Assembly: GCA_018697195.1 (NCBI GenBank)
Contig: CM031859.1
Location: 53,118,828-53,182,827 of the forward strand
Length of the DNA stretch: 64,000 nt
Source: Certhia americana
Taxonomy: Eukaryota > Chordata > Aves > Passeriformes > Certhiidae
Direction: 5' to 3'
This document shows positions 52,611 through 64,000 of this stretch, in pieces; position 1 is the stretch's first letter, and every line of letters starts with the position of its first letter. The notes beneath the pieces were generated by a model. It saw only the letters and a list, made by a program, of their open reading frames with translations. It ran no database searches and had not been told where the DNA came from. The position numbers were made by a program, and so were the translations under genes.

Positions 52611-55600
52611 ACTTTTGAGACATGTCCTCTGCTGTATGAGCGCTAGAGAAAAGCCATTACTGTAGTTTCAAATATTTTTCTCTATCCCCTTTCCACTTCT
52701 CTGAGTTTATATCTAAATTTTGTGTCGGTGTCACAGTGGTAAGAACTGTTACCAATCTGTTGTTCCACTCAATATGCAAAATTTCTTTAAAGTGCTGATA
52801 CAACTTACACGCTGTTTAAGGGATAGAAAGGCTGCAGTGTAGGAGCTGCTGTCTATGGGCTATAAATCTGTAGTCAAAATGGCTGTTTGCACACCTCCTG
52901 CGCCTCTTTGCTTCTTGGCTTTACCTAAATGACGCTTTTATAGTATTCATTCTGTAGTCTCCACATTAATCTGTTGGCACAGCCATGAGCAGTGTGTTAC
53001 AAAAGAAAATAAGGGAAAAATATCAATTTCTAATTATAAACTGTGTGATGTTAACTGAAAACAAGAGATAAGGAAAAATGCTGCCTTCTTATATGTAAAG
53101 ATATCTCCTTTTTCTAAAAAAAGATCTCAGAAATGGCTGAAGTAAACACAAGAAAACTGCCTAATCTATTCCTAGTAAAACAATATAACTGCTTTAGTTA
53201 CACTTAGTTATTTATATTTAGTGACTAACTTTAGTTACTCAGCAACATCATTATGGTTTCTAATGAGTAAATTCCTGAATGGTCTGGAAGCCAGTCCTGA
53301 AAATTGACTCTCCTTCCATAACGCTTTCTTATAGATGGGGACAAGCTTCTAGGAGGCTGCTTTCTGGAAAGGAAATGCATGTTTTGCCCAGAGGTTAGTT
53401 TGCTGGCAAGTCTACTGGCATTCAGCAAGGTTCCAAGTCACTGGATTAATGGCTGGAAATATCTTCCATAATGAATAGAAAATGTGCTACAGCATGAAAA
53501 CACGCAGTAGGAGAAGATCATTTTACCAGCAATTTGACTGTGATAAAACTGCATAATTGATGAAGACACTTATTATGGACAATATTTTCAACCTGTTGGC
53601 ACTGGAAACTTCATGTGCCCAGTAATATCATTTGTGTTCAGGGTCTGGAGTTCAAAGTTACACAATTTATGCACATGAATGATGTGAAAGGTACCCTTTG
53701 GCACCACAGGAGTGGATGCTGCCACTACATTTGATTGCTGGTCAAGGAATGCCCCCTCCAAATGGGTACTTTTTAATGTGTGATTCTGTTTTGTGCTCCT
53801 GGCAGTAGAACAGTGCAGTGGATTCTCTCTGGCACCTGATTTTGACACATCAGGGTAAGCCCAAAACAAGAGACAAGTTATATTACTGCAGTGTGAAGGC
53901 ATGAATTTTCTCATACCCCAGCTGTGCTGCTGACAGGGAGGACAAATGCAGCAATATCACTCTGACACCTCTTTTATGGTCATTATAAGCAGATAAATGT
54001 AATTGTGGGGGTTTGCAATTAGTAAGATTCTGATCTTGCAGACATTACTGGTTAAAGGACTCATTCCTATGAATGCATCCTCTGAATTGCTAAGATGCTT
54101 CTTGGTTCCTGCTACACTGACTTAAGGGTTGGCCTCAAGTTAGGACATGTCTCTGTAGATGAACATTGTTGGACCATGCCATTAAAGAAAAGAAGCCTGT
54201 TTTGATCTCTGAAGAAAAGGCACCCCTTAAGGGCCTTTGCACCTTTTATAGCAATAGGAGTTGTGGAGTCTAGAGTGTTAAAGGGAAACCATAAAATAAC
54301 AAAAAATCCTGAAGATGAGCAGTACATGATGTAAAATAAACACAGTGAATTTAAACTATTCATTCAGCTAGAGAAAAGAGGTGGAGGGGGAGAGGCTGGG
54401 GGAAAAGGGGAAAGGGAGGAGAGAAGAATCACATGAGAAATATACCACATTGCCATGAAATTAGTACCTGTAGGTTATACTTTTCTTTTGTCTTTAGACT
54501 GCTCATTTGTTTGATTCTGTAGTATTGTTAAGTGCCAAAATCAAAACCACAACATAAATTCCACTGAACAGCAAAAAACAACTAGTAGTTCAAAGTGACT
54601 GCTGATGTGAAAAGCCTGTGTTCTCTTGATGTTGCTGCTTGGCATCACTACCGCCTGGGTAGTGAAGCGGATAACAAATATTGGCATGGGTAAGTGGCAA
54701 GTGTTGCTGAAGACCTAGATTTTGTTTGCAGGGCAAACATCCACAACAGATGGAAAGATCCAACCTGGCAGGCCAAGTAGGGCTCAAAATCAGTTATGCC
54801 TAAAGAAATGTAGTTGAAACATGATTGTGTGGTAATAAAGTAGAGGATGAAAGCCATTAAGAAAGAAAATAAGTTACTTATTTCATAGCTGCACCATACC
54901 AACCAATGGAGACTCCAGAGGCATCTTAAGTGAAGCAGAGGATGTATATCTTTTGTAATTTAGTAAAAACATGACTTTTCCATATCCAAAATTTCAACTG
55001 CAAAGCTGATAATTCTCAATTTGTATACAATGTCTGTTAACATGTCTAAAATGTTTCTGATTCTAATACACTAAGAAGTGATGAAAACTTCTGGAGTCCA
55101 GTTGGAGAGAGCTTGTGTTCATCATCAAGTTTTGTGAGAGGGCACTCAATTAGCTGACAAAAGCTGTAGATAATTAGCACATTTGAAAGGCATTTTCATG
55201 GGGCTAATAAATAGAATTGTGAAAATGTAAGCTGGTAGGGATTTTTTTTTATTTATATTGGAGTCTTATGACAGCTGTGGCAAATAGGTTAAGGTCCCAC
55301 CCTGGCCCCATTGTTCTCAATGGTAAAATGGATATTTACATCACCACCATAATGTCTATGGTACATTATCCTAGAATCATCCGTCTTAAGATCCTGAGAT
55401 CAAGATGTGGGAAACCTTGCCACTTGGCAAAGACTGAAGAAACTGGGGATGATTATAACTTAGTATAATTCACTAAACACCCTGTAGGAACAGACTCACC
55501 AGGATTACTTAAGTAAGTTTTTTTATCACAGTGTCCTGTGGTAGGAAGTCTAACCAATCACTAAGAATGCTTTGGAAAGGGCATATCTCAGTGTGACAGA

Positions 55601-56678
55601 CCACACAACAAGAAAAGAGGACATCAGTTAATTAGATGAGTTCCATGCTAACCCCACGACTAAGTGGGAGCCTTGGCACCACTACTTCAATAAAGACAAA
55701 TCAGACTAAAGATCAGAATACTTGTAAAGGAATAAAGTCAAATTTCTGCAAGAGTTTGGAACAGAGTATTTATTTTCCAAAAATTCTAGGTTTCTAGCAC
55801 TCACTGACTATTTTCCTGATAAGTTTTGAAACCTTCCAATGGCAAAAAGATAGGAAATCACAACATAGGCACAAAATCAAATCAGCAATCCCCCCAGAAA
55901 AGAAACAACCACCAAAAATCCCCAAGTCGCAATCCCCAAGTATTCATTTCTTCTCACACAATTCTAGCAAAGGGGGAAATCCACGTTTGATACCATAAAC
56001 AATCATTTACCCATTTTCTGAAACTATAACTTTTTCAAAATAAAAAACATATCCAGCATCCACTCTGCTTCTCCTCTTTAAGATATGTGCTGAGGATGTT
56101 ATAAAGCAAGCTTTCCCAGGCCAGAGTACTGGATCACCTCTGGATTAATTTGTGGAACAAACAGGGCCAACCACAGAAACTGCTCCGATGGAAAAGTAAT
56201 GTTAAGAAAATATTTAGTCTTTCTTAACTGTTCCAGCTGTGGTTCTGGCCTTCACTTTCTCTGTGAGGACAGTGCACACAAAAAGCAGTTACGATACTTA
56301 TATCTGTCCCATTCCAAGTGCTTAAATAAGATTCCTGACTTTTCCTGGCTACTCCTCCAATTATTTGCAGCAGCACTATGCATCCTATCAGTTATCTACA
56401 GACCATTAAAAAATTGCTTGCTGACTCCATCTTTGAGATTGCTGCTTTGGAAAACAACAAAAGTTGTGTGTCTGTAAATGTAATAATAAATCCACTTGAT
56501 TGTGACATAAAACTTCTGCAACAGTCCATGCTTACTCCACTGCTATGAGATCCAGATATTTACAGAAATATCTTTTTCTCATACATCTGTGTAATAAAGA
56601 ATGCATTTGTAGCAGCTGAAGAAGAAAGGAATATTAAGGTTGGTGTTTATATGTAAAAATAGTTTAAAGTTTCCTGAT
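52611..56678. other. Intergenic region
   Basis: This is about 4 kb of AT-rich sequence without a recognisable gene or mobile element. A 108-codon minus-strand frame at 53,588-53,914 has no identifiable domain, no good splice context and no repeat match I know. I treat it as chance. Confidence 0.6.
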
Positions 56679-56716
56679 TGGGAGGAAGGGAGGGAGGGAG
56701 GGAGGGAGGGGGGAGG
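56679..56716 (+). repeat. GGGA/GGAA microsatellite
   Basis: A purine-only tract of seven or more G-triplet blocks separated by single A residues, ending in a run of six or seven G. The regular runs of three or more G can form a G-quadruplex on the plus strand. It is a simple repeat likely to vary in length between individuals. Confidence 0.9.
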
Positions 56717-59700
56717 CATTTCTCTTTATAAAAGTGTCACTGGAAGGGTAGCATATAATGTGTTTTTGTGACACTTCATCACAACTAAGAGATAATTTTT
56801 TTCTTCCAAGTAACTGCGGGTTTTTTTTTTTACAGTCTCAGTGTTCCTCTTTTAGTTTATCCACATATTTTTCTACAATTATGTGTGTTTTTGTATGCAC
56901 ACATTTCCAGTATCTCTGAACTTGCTTCCCAGGGTATGACCCAATCATTAAGGCTGAACTACTCAAGTGATTTAACATAGAAGGATTTCAGGTAGGGTGT
57001 AACCGGAGAAGAGAATGCAGCCCACCCAAGTCTGAGACTGTGAATGCCAAGTTCAAGTAAATTTACTAGCAGGCTTTTTCCTTTTAACCCCCCCACCAAA
57101 ACATATAATCAAAAGGTGAAGAGTTCAGTTATGGAACAAACAGGACCTCTTTAAAAATATGTAGCTGGCTGTAGCCAAACTATGGTGTCATTGGGTGGGA
57201 ACTTCCCCTCACTGTATGCGAGCACCATTGGAGTGATGTGATGCAAGACGTGAATAAAATCACAGGAGTGATTTTAGTATATCTTGGGGTATAGTTGTTA
57301 GAACTAATCTGCAATATCAGTGATTTTCTGTTTCATACCTTTGAATGTTGTTCATTTTCCACAAATTGGTGCCCACACAATTTTCCATTCCTAGCCACGC
57401 TATACTCATAGGCAGATGGAAAGCTAATCTGATTTGCAAAGTTGTCAATCACAGCATCGATTAGATAGTAGATAATGGTGTTAATGCAATCATTAAATAG
57501 CAAGCAGCTTTTGCAATGTTTTCTTTGACTAGCTTGTGGGCTCCCATCTATGTTACAAAAGCAGTTAATTCAGGGAACCTGGCTGTGGAAAAGTTACCCT
57601 ATACTGGGTGTTAACATTTATATTGATTGGTCCTGCAGACGGTTTGGTACCTAGTTCATATTTATGTCTGTCTGCAAAACTGGGAACTAGTTTTGCCCTC
57701 ATGAGATTTGCCATGCAGCCCGTTAGGCTTAGCTACCTTTACAGCAATCTGCTTGAGAAAAGGCCTTATGGGCTGCTATCAGAAAATGTGTTGGAAAAAC
57801 GTTTTTAAAGAAAAATTGGTACTTATATTGATTTTTCTAATTCTCAGTATTCCATGTAAGACTCTTAATGGTGACAATAGAAACCAAGGTCAAATTCTGG
57901 CCTATCACTATAAATCAACTTCTCTTGACAGCACTGTTTTATCCTGTCTATTTCACACTGTAATTTGGCCAGCAACATGCTTTACTTTTGTGAGCTTAGG
58001 CCAAAATAAATTAAAGAAGCAAATCAGCTTGATTTTTTTCCTAATACAATATGGGCATAGAATTCCACACAATCTTTTCTCAGGATTGACTATTAGAAAC
58101 TTTCTTGGTCTGTGGTAAACTACTTCTATTACTATACTTAAATTACTATATATGTAGTTCAGATATGTAGATCCAGATAAAATATCCATCTCTTCTTTGT
58201 TTTGCTTTTCCAAAGGAGAATAGAACTAATGTTTCCTTTTTAGCCAATTTGACTTTTCAATTTCACTGATGTAATTTTTCTTTTTATTGTTCACACTTAA
58301 GAAAAAACATTGGATAGATAGCAAACAGCTTCACAACTGGCATTGATTTTCAAAGAAATCTGTTAGCAGTTTTCAAGTACTGTATTCACAAAGGTCAATA
58401 AACTTAAAATGGACAAACTCATTGTCTGAGCCTATAGACTGCTGAGGGGAAAATGTGCTTCACAAAGAGCTGATCTCGTTAAAATCATCTATCTCAAGTT
58501 TTTGCCTCAGGTTACTTTTTAGCATTACAAAAGCTTACCATGTATAGCCATGACATTGCCAAGACATCTCTGATGTCTTATACAAAATATAATGAATATC
58601 CTGATTTTCAGATAATGCAAAATTTTCCTGACACAAACCCAAACACTTCACACTCTTCTCTTTTAAATATGGATTATTCATTTTGTTTCTTGAAAGGAAG
58701 AAATTGAATGAATATCAATATAGGGCCCAAATACAACAATTTCAATTTTTTAAATACTGCATATATTAATAAGATGTTTAATCAGCATGATTGCTGTCCT
58801 GATATTTTATCATTACACTAACTTTGACTATTACCCATATGACATTTAGCAGTATTTCAGTTTTATACAAGTAAAAGCATCTTTCATAGTTAAAAGTGTA
58901 TGTGACTGGCTGTATTGTTAGTAAGCAAAATTATTTTACTGTATGCAGTTCTAGATTATTGTGAACTAGGGAGTGGTAATGTCTTTTGGGTGAGTGAAAC
59001 AGCCATTATATATATATAAAGTCAGAAAAAAATTATTTGTTGATATCACTACTGTTTAGCCTCGAAATTCTCAGAAACTAACTTTTGCAGTGTATGTACA
59101 GAGTAACATCTGTCCACGCAAGCTGTGCTGAGAGCAGGTTAGAATTCCTTGCAAAATCCATATGCACCTCATAATTTCACTTTAATTTGATTTGAAATGT
59201 CTGCACAGCAGGTGTGTGCTAAGTGTTTAAACTGATTCAAGGGAGACTAGGAGTTCAATTCCCTGTTTGGAGCAGGCCTACTGCAGCATTTGAAAAAGCA
59301 GCAATAGCAGCACCAGCATTGCTCATAATGTCCTTTGGAGCCGTGCAGAGCGGAGGTGCCCCTGGCAGCTCCTTCCAGTGACAAGCGTTCCTCTGCGCTA
59401 CTGAGGAGAGCAGGGAGTTTGCCCTGAGACACGGCTGCCTTCCCCTCAAATGCCCTCTCAGCCTGTAATCCACAAACCCCACTAATCTGCACTGGGGCTT
59501 CCCTGCATTACCGTGGATTAGTGACGTGCTGCTGTATCATATAGCATATTTACGCACTGTTTACAAACCCAATGCAGTTTAACCCATGGCAAGCATGGGT
59601 CTGTAATCTCATGCACTGTCAACCTCGTTTAGTACAGGCATAAGAATACAGACATAAATAGTGTCATGCTTACTTCACGGGAGAGTTTTATACAACATAC

Positions 59701-62700
59701 TGCATGTATGCTTTATAGCCAGCTTTTCACATCCTTGGAAAGGGAGGTTAAGTATCACTCAGCGCATTCAGCCATTCCTTTACACAACAGCAGCCTCTCA
59801 CAAATCTGTCAGGAGACGGTGGTGTTCAGGGACTTCGCCTGGATTCCCCTTTACTCCACAACTCTTTTCTAGTGGCTTGGCTTCCAGCCTAGCAGTGTTA
59901 CTTATTCTTCCTCTCTCAAATAAAATCTGTAAGCCTCTATCCTACAGGAAGCTTGACAGCCTTAGACTCCCTGCTCCTGAAGGCTTCAGTCACCCTGTTT
60001 TTTGAGGTCTACTAATAGTCTTCTGCCAAGCATGGCTCAGTTCAAAAGTAGTTGTGACTAATTCAAAAGGAGAAGCAATTTAAAGGATGTGTGCTGAGTT
60101 CCTTTAATCTCACCATTTGTTTGCTGTTTTTGTTACCCATCACCACTGAATTGTCTCTTTTCCTTCACTTTTCTATGGTGAGCCAGTGGACAAATTGCTG
60201 TAGCAAGATCAGGAAAATTGTAAGAGCTCTTTGCTAGACTTTTCAAACTTCTTCTGGTCTTTCTGTGTCAGGTGCCTGGTACATAGGGCTGTGGCAGCCC
60301 CTCTCCTCTCCCTTCAGTCCATCAGTCCACAGTCTCTCTGTGCATAGCTCCCACATGCAGTTGCCATCACCAATGCAAAAACGTTCCCACAGGCCCTACA
60401 GAAGGATTGGCAGCACTGTGCTGTCTTCTCCTGTTGGGTAAGAAGAGCTGGAGCCAAGCAGTGGGGTGCAAAGTGAGGAGTAATAAGGTGCTATGGGAAG
60501 GACAGCAGGGCAACCATTCCAGGAGAAAGAGTAACCAAATGCCTCCCCTAAAAGTCTGCTTACAGCATGTGGATATGCACACAAACAGCTCTGCATCTCT
60601 GCACCTCACAATTACATTACAAATTCCCTAAGCTGTCCTTCTTTAAGAAGACAAAATACTATACCTGGAGTTTCTGGAAAAGTCATGTTGGTCCATTCTT
60701 TCAGGGCTCAGTTGGGGTACCCCTTTTCCTTTTAAAACTTGCACCTCACTTGACATCATGTCCCTCCTCTGCAACCACTTCCTTCTCTTCTTTTCCTGTC
60801 TGACTGCTGCAAGACTCTGTATTCAGTCTCTACTCTGCTAAATCTTCAGCAAAGTTATAAAATGTGGTAAGGACAAGCGTAGGGGTGACTCTGACATTGG
60901 TAAAATGTGCAAGCTGGGGTCACATGAACAAGTGGCAACAAACTTCTGACTGTTGCTGTAGTCTTTAGTTCTAACACTAATTTCACTATGAACAAATTGC
61001 TGATTTTTCTATAGAATAGATTCTTTCTCTAGGTACTCTGGTGGCTTGCTGAGCTGTATGTACCATTTTTCATTAGCAGAATTTAAATAGACCCAAAAAA
61101 GATGTATCTTTCTTCTCTTCTAATGTGGATGTAATTTGATGTTTCCTCTTGGTACATCTTACTTTTTTTTACCAGGATTGTAACTAAAGTGAAGGTAGGA
61201 AAAGTTAAGTCAAAAGAGATTTGTGGTCTGTGAATCTCTGGAGTACTTCATCAGAGTGTTTTGTGGTATTACCTCTTACTTTTTCCCTTCTCACTCCAAC
61301 AGTTGGGGTATTTTTATGGAGTACAATTGTCACAGAAAGCTGGCCTTGGAAACAAAATATATCCAGGATCACCCATGTGCAGTAATGACAGAACTGAACT
61401 GTATCCTCTACTCTTTGAAAAATGTAAAGGTTTAATACAGGGATCATATCTATGGAATCAAAACCATTGATGCCTGCTGATGTTAGCACCTTTATTGAAG
61501 CTTTTTTTTTTGTTGTTGACTTTGTGCAGCAATCTTGGAGAGGCTTCTGTAATTGCATCTCTGTTGAATTTTATACTAGATGCAGCATTTACCAACATTG
61601 CTGAGGAAATTTCTAGGCAAACTGAACTGCAAATTTGCTTTATCTGTGACTCTGGCATACACCAAGAAACCACCTACTTTAGAGAAGTAGTGGGAACACT
61701 CTTCACAAAACATGCACAAACCCTCTTATGATTTAAATGTGAACAGACTACGTATCTTTGCCATGTTAGCTCAATAATCCAAACTTCCCTCGGGCAAGTT
61801 GCCTGTGTGTCTAAACAGCATACATCTGTTCTTTTCCACCACTTGTTTACATGTTCTTCCTCTCTGTGTGCCTGCTCCATCCTCATTTTAAAGACATTCC
61901 CTAACGCTTTGTTTATTTCCCATGTACATTTCACAACTGCATGCTGTAACAGTAGTATGTGTTGAGTGCTGGTTTTATATAAGTTATGATCCACTGTTTC
62001 TTTTTTAATGTATTAATGTGAATGAAGAATGACTCCGTGAAGTCATTCAAGGTTAAAATCAAGCTTTCTGGCTTCAGGCTGACTGGGCAGCATCATGAAA
62101 TACCACATTGCATGGTAATGTAACTAATGAATCTACAGTGATACATACTGTAATACAGAGTAGGGGATTTAGGTTAGGAGAGAAAAATCTAAATAAAATT
62201 AGCAATTTAATAGTGTCATCCAAAACATTAATATATTCTTTTATTAAGCAGAATAAGAGGAAAAATACACACTGAATTAAGAAGAAACATAAATACTTTT
62301 TAAATAGTGCCATCTTCCGTTTTCTGTTCCCAGGTACTAAAGAGTCTGATTTTTGGAAACACTGAATAAATATTTGTTCAGTAGCACTGAAAAAATAATG
62401 CTGGATGGGTGTGAGGGAACTTCTATAAAGTCTACCATTTTTGCAATGTTAGTACAATGTTGTACAAATATCAGGATGATGATGATAGGGCTGGAGTAAA
62501 ACATTGCTGCTGTTTGAAAGTTGTTACTAGAGCAGCCCAGTCTTGAAAAGTGTCTTACAAACCTTTTAGCTTAACATTATTTTGTGTTTTCTCTTTACTG
62601 TTTAAAGTGTTCTACAATTAATAAACCAGATAGCCTGAAGTGGGTTGTTTGTTCCTCTACTGAAATGACAATTGGTGCTACCAAAACAAAGCACTCAGCA

Positions 62701-64000
62701 CAGGACTTGTTTACATGTTTAGTCTGCTTGCTTATCATATTTGAGTGCTGATCAGTGCCGCCTCAGTCTCTTTTTCCAGAGCCTCTGGTTGCCAGCCTGG
62801 AGTAGAGCCTGCAGTGTGGGTTTTTATGAAATGCTTAACAATAAAAGTAAAATTCACAGAGAAATATTTTCCCTTTTTTATGTAGAAATCTCAGCAAGCA
62901 TATGAAAAAGTCTATGGCATTAGTAATGGGTACATTTCATTCCTGTAAAATGCGCCCACAGACTAACAATGCATCATTCATAAAAGAAACCAAGTATTTT
63001 CAAGGTAGAAACATAAGCAAAAAGGTATTACTTTACATAAATGAATATTACTGTAGAAAAAAAAGGGTTTTGCTGATTGATCTGTTGGAATTACAAAATC
63101 CTACAATTGGCAGAACAGAAGATCAGTGGGGAATTAAAAATCAAACAGTGAGGAACTCAAATAGATAATGATTCTGCTCCTAGGCTTTTTTCTTTTTTGG
63201 GGGAGGAAAATAACTTAGCAATGCAAGTCTCTTCTATGAGATGGCTAAAAAACCCGCAAAAATATTTTTTAAGATGTGTATAAATACTATTGCATAATGC
63301 CATGCTGGTCTCTGATCCTTGTGAACGCAATTATTTCCTTTGGACAAAACCCTCTCTTCATTAGCACTGAATGGTATTTGTCAGTCTTTTTCCTGTTTAG
63401 ATAATTTGTTCAGTGTTGATATATTTAAAAACATTCAATTGGTTGGAATAGTATCTGCGGCTTTCCATCAAAGGAGTGATGGCAGTGGCTGTGGGTCTAA
63501 ATCTCAAAGCACTACTCTGTAGACTTCCTAAGTGATTAGTACAGAGTATTATCGCTCCCCACCATCTGGCTATCTAATATGGAAACAATATTAAAGGAGC
63601 CAGAAGACCTATACAGGCTTCGTCACTTTGGATGTACAGAATGTCACAGCAAAAATGTGGAAGCTACGTTTAAAACAACAAGAGATAAACATAAAATAAT
63701 TATTTCTATTTGCAGGGAAGACGTACGTCTGTCCTCCCTCATTTTAATTACTTGTAAGTATATAAAGCCATCCATATGTATACTGAGATAATGCAGCTTA
63801 GCACATATACACAGGCTGCATGTTTAGCATGCTAGGAGTGAAACCTGTTTAAAGTAAGTGTCTCATTTTGGTTTTGATGTCACTACAATTAGTTGATGTG
63901 TTGGATGGTTTCTGAGGCTTTGATTCATCTATGCTTTAAAGGTTTTGAAGTTAAATGCTTTGGGTAAGGGGGAATTAAAGAATCATCAGTAATTTCTGTG
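56717..64000. other. Intergenic region, distal upstream of EPB41L2
   Basis: This is AT-rich intergenic sequence. Two stretches (about 57.16-57.62 kb and 59.10-59.66 kb) look less random, with dense factor-binding-like words, and are discussed as possible enhancers. A short AT dinucleotide run lies near 59,006-59,020. The 83-codon plus frame at 61,480-61,731 starts in a T-rich tract that mimics a signal peptide and overlaps a 117-codon frame on the other strand. I recognise no exon of the next gene expected from human synteny (AKAP7). Confidence 0.55.

Noticed and set aside
52211..52612. 133-codon minus-strand frame
   Set aside because: Mostly a translation of a CR1 3' tail rather than a gene.
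53588..53914. 108-codon minus-strand frame in the intergenic region
   Set aside because: No recognisable motif, promoter or splice signals; could not be tied to any family.
59240..59275. B-box-like GAGTTCAATTCCC suggesting a tRNA or tRNA-derived SINE
   Set aside because: No matching A box at the right distance and no cloverleaf that I could pair.
63716..63752. 37-nt segment between TTTGCAG and GTAAGTAT on the plus strand, resembling an internal exon
   Set aside because: Too short to identify, no recognisable peptide, and the expected neighbour gene (AKAP7) could not be matched.

Overview
The window looks like vertebrate, almost certainly bird, nuclear DNA. It is AT-rich and gene-sparse. It carries several CR1 LINE tails of the type that dominates avian genomes, an ERV-L-like endogenous retrovirus remnant, and one long vertebrate gene with widely spaced exons. 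I see no prokaryotic genes, operons, CRISPR arrays or plasmid features. Nearly all open frames in the window are chance frames of 60-140 codons.

The one gene I recognise is EPB41L2 (protein 4.1G), on the minus strand and truncated by the left edge of the window. The first coding exon (1655-2130, ATG at 2114-2116) and the second (480-680) encode residues 1-221. These hold the unstructured headpiece, with the conserved 4.1 headpiece motif (RFLPPWLKKQKSY), and the start of the FERM domain (QCKVMLLDGTEYSCDLE). Both splice pairs are clean and phase 0. The promoter is most likely the strong CpG island at about 48.64-50.14 kb, which has GC boxes and opposed CCAAT boxes. That makes intron 1 about 47 kb long.

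Layout: 1-479 is intron sequence beyond the second coding exon. 480-680 and 1655-2130 are coding exons, separated by a 974-bp intron with a short CR1 fragment. 2131 to about 49.4 kb is intron 1. It holds CR1 copies at 22.73-23.50, 32.13-32.38 and 33.22-33.50 kb, and a 5'-truncated ERV-L-like provirus at 37.7-40.53 kb (damaged RT end, RNase H, integrase, a short 3' reading frame, polypurine tract, 3' LTR). About 48.6-50.1 kb is the CpG island. 50.2-64 kb lies upstream of EPB41L2 and has no gene I can recognise. It holds a CR1 tail, a GGGA microsatellite and several AT-rich stretches dense in transcription-factor-like words that could be distal enhancers. In human the neighbour on this side is AKAP7, but no AKAP7 exon was recognised here.

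I did not find a convincing previously undescribed system. The points most worth checking are the candidate regulatory blocks upstream of the promoter, the comparatively intact 3' reading frame of the retroviral remnant, the overlapping alternative hairpins in its LTR, and a possible cassette 5' exon in intron 1.
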